A stretch of DNA of 64,000 nucleotides from Carallia brachiata (Eukaryota > Streptophyta > Magnoliopsida > Malpighiales > Rhizophoraceae), in the NCBI GenBank assembly GCA_021464245.1, contig JADCRB010000124.1, positions 1 through 64,000 of the forward strand, written 5' to 3'. Position numbers and translations under genes: made by a program. Of the stretch, positions 63,541 through 64,000 are shown piece after piece. Position 1 is the stretch's first letter. The number at the start of each line of letters is the position of its first letter. The notes under the pieces were generated by a model, which worked only from the letters and a program-made list of their open reading frames with translations, ran no database searches and had not been told where the DNA came from.

Positions 63541-64000
63541 TGTTGGAATTTATTTCTGCTGTTAATACACTTTATGTGCTATTAACACTCAACTAGTATA
63601 AATATGACTCATCTTGTCTTCCTTGAGAGAGAGTTTTCTACCAACAATCTAAGGCATGCTGCTGAGTTAATCAAAAAATATGTTGTTTCTGTTGCCTTAC
63701 TTGTGAAGTGCACACTAGTGAAAAGATCTGTTGTATCCTGGGAGAATAGCCGTCAGAGCCCGATGCACTGCGATTACTTGTCTGCGGGGGCGCGAATCTA
63801 TCCTTAAGGACAGTGCTTTTACACGCTTCAGATATGTTATCCTTTCCTCTCAATTTATATTTATTCCAATATGATATAATTTATTTTTTGTTCTATATTG
63901 TCTGTATAATTCATTGATTATAACTCTATAATTCTAATTCTTCATTTATTTAAATATTTTGTGAATAATTTTTCTTACAATCTTAAGGATATATTCGTTA
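63541..64000 (+). mobile_element. Possible LTR fragment (Copia-like), runs to the window edge
   Basis: The block starts TGTTGGAATTTATTTC, like many plant LTRs. It has a plus-strand TATAAATA at 63597-63604 and then a GC-richer stretch (63730-63830) with GCGGGGGCGCGAATC and CTTAAGGACAGTGC. No second LTR, primer site or coding region is in view. It is close upstream of the WAT1 gene start. The call rests only on the start motif and promoter-like layout. Confidence 0.3.

Noticed and set aside
1..64000. Search for tRNA genes and CRISPR-like arrays
   Set aside because: A few B-box-like words (near 22050, 39350, 51370) lack partner A boxes and cloverleaf arms. Tandem repeats here have no spacer structure and the DNA is plant nuclear.

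Overview
This window reads as nuclear DNA of a eudicot plant: AT-rich, with GT-AG split genes, LTR retrotransposons, MITE-like foldback elements, and long gene-poor stretches. The species cannot be named from what is visible.

Layout. Positions 1-660 are a pyrimidine-rich degenerate satellite. Positions 3131-3582 hold a broken fragment of a callose synthase gene. A 5.3-kb Ty3/gypsy chromovirus (minus strand, LTRs 4372-4735 and 9292-9643) sits just downstream of it. From about 13.6 kb to 20.6 kb lies the decayed 3' part of a second, Tat-like gypsy element with antisense ORF relics. Its 3' end plus flanking DNA is present twice, as a 4.4-kb direct tandem duplication (18121-22539 and 22547-26962) with a 7-bp junction.

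Genes. On the minus strand are a four-exon NIP5;1-type aquaporin (boric acid channel, 27635-32441) whose leader carries two AUG-stop elements, a four-exon FAX/TMEM14 protein (51554-54354), and a two-exon receptor-like cytoplasmic kinase with HGD in place of HRD (55795-57152). The last two have a remembered parallel in the adjacent Arabidopsis loci At1g33260/At1g33265. On the plus strand is a two-exon, 166-residue conserved basic protein with an organelle-type N-terminus (58927-60200). Facing it on the minus strand is a six-exon WAT1/UMAMIT transporter (61477-63518) with an in-frame stop where a conserved Trp is expected.

The stretch 33.2-51.5 kb has no supported gene. It holds two long foldback elements, a CACG/CGTG-rich repeat, a 95-bp tandem repeat and microsatellites. 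Exon structures were derived by hand from splice consensus, reading phase and family resemblance; all coding lengths close in frame. The genes are ordinary single-copy plant loci with separate roles (boron transport, fatty acid export, signalling, small-molecule transport) and do not form a pathway together. I found no convincing undescribed multi-gene system. The most interesting items are the NIP5;1 leader, the duplication, the broken WAT1 gene and the antisense relics.
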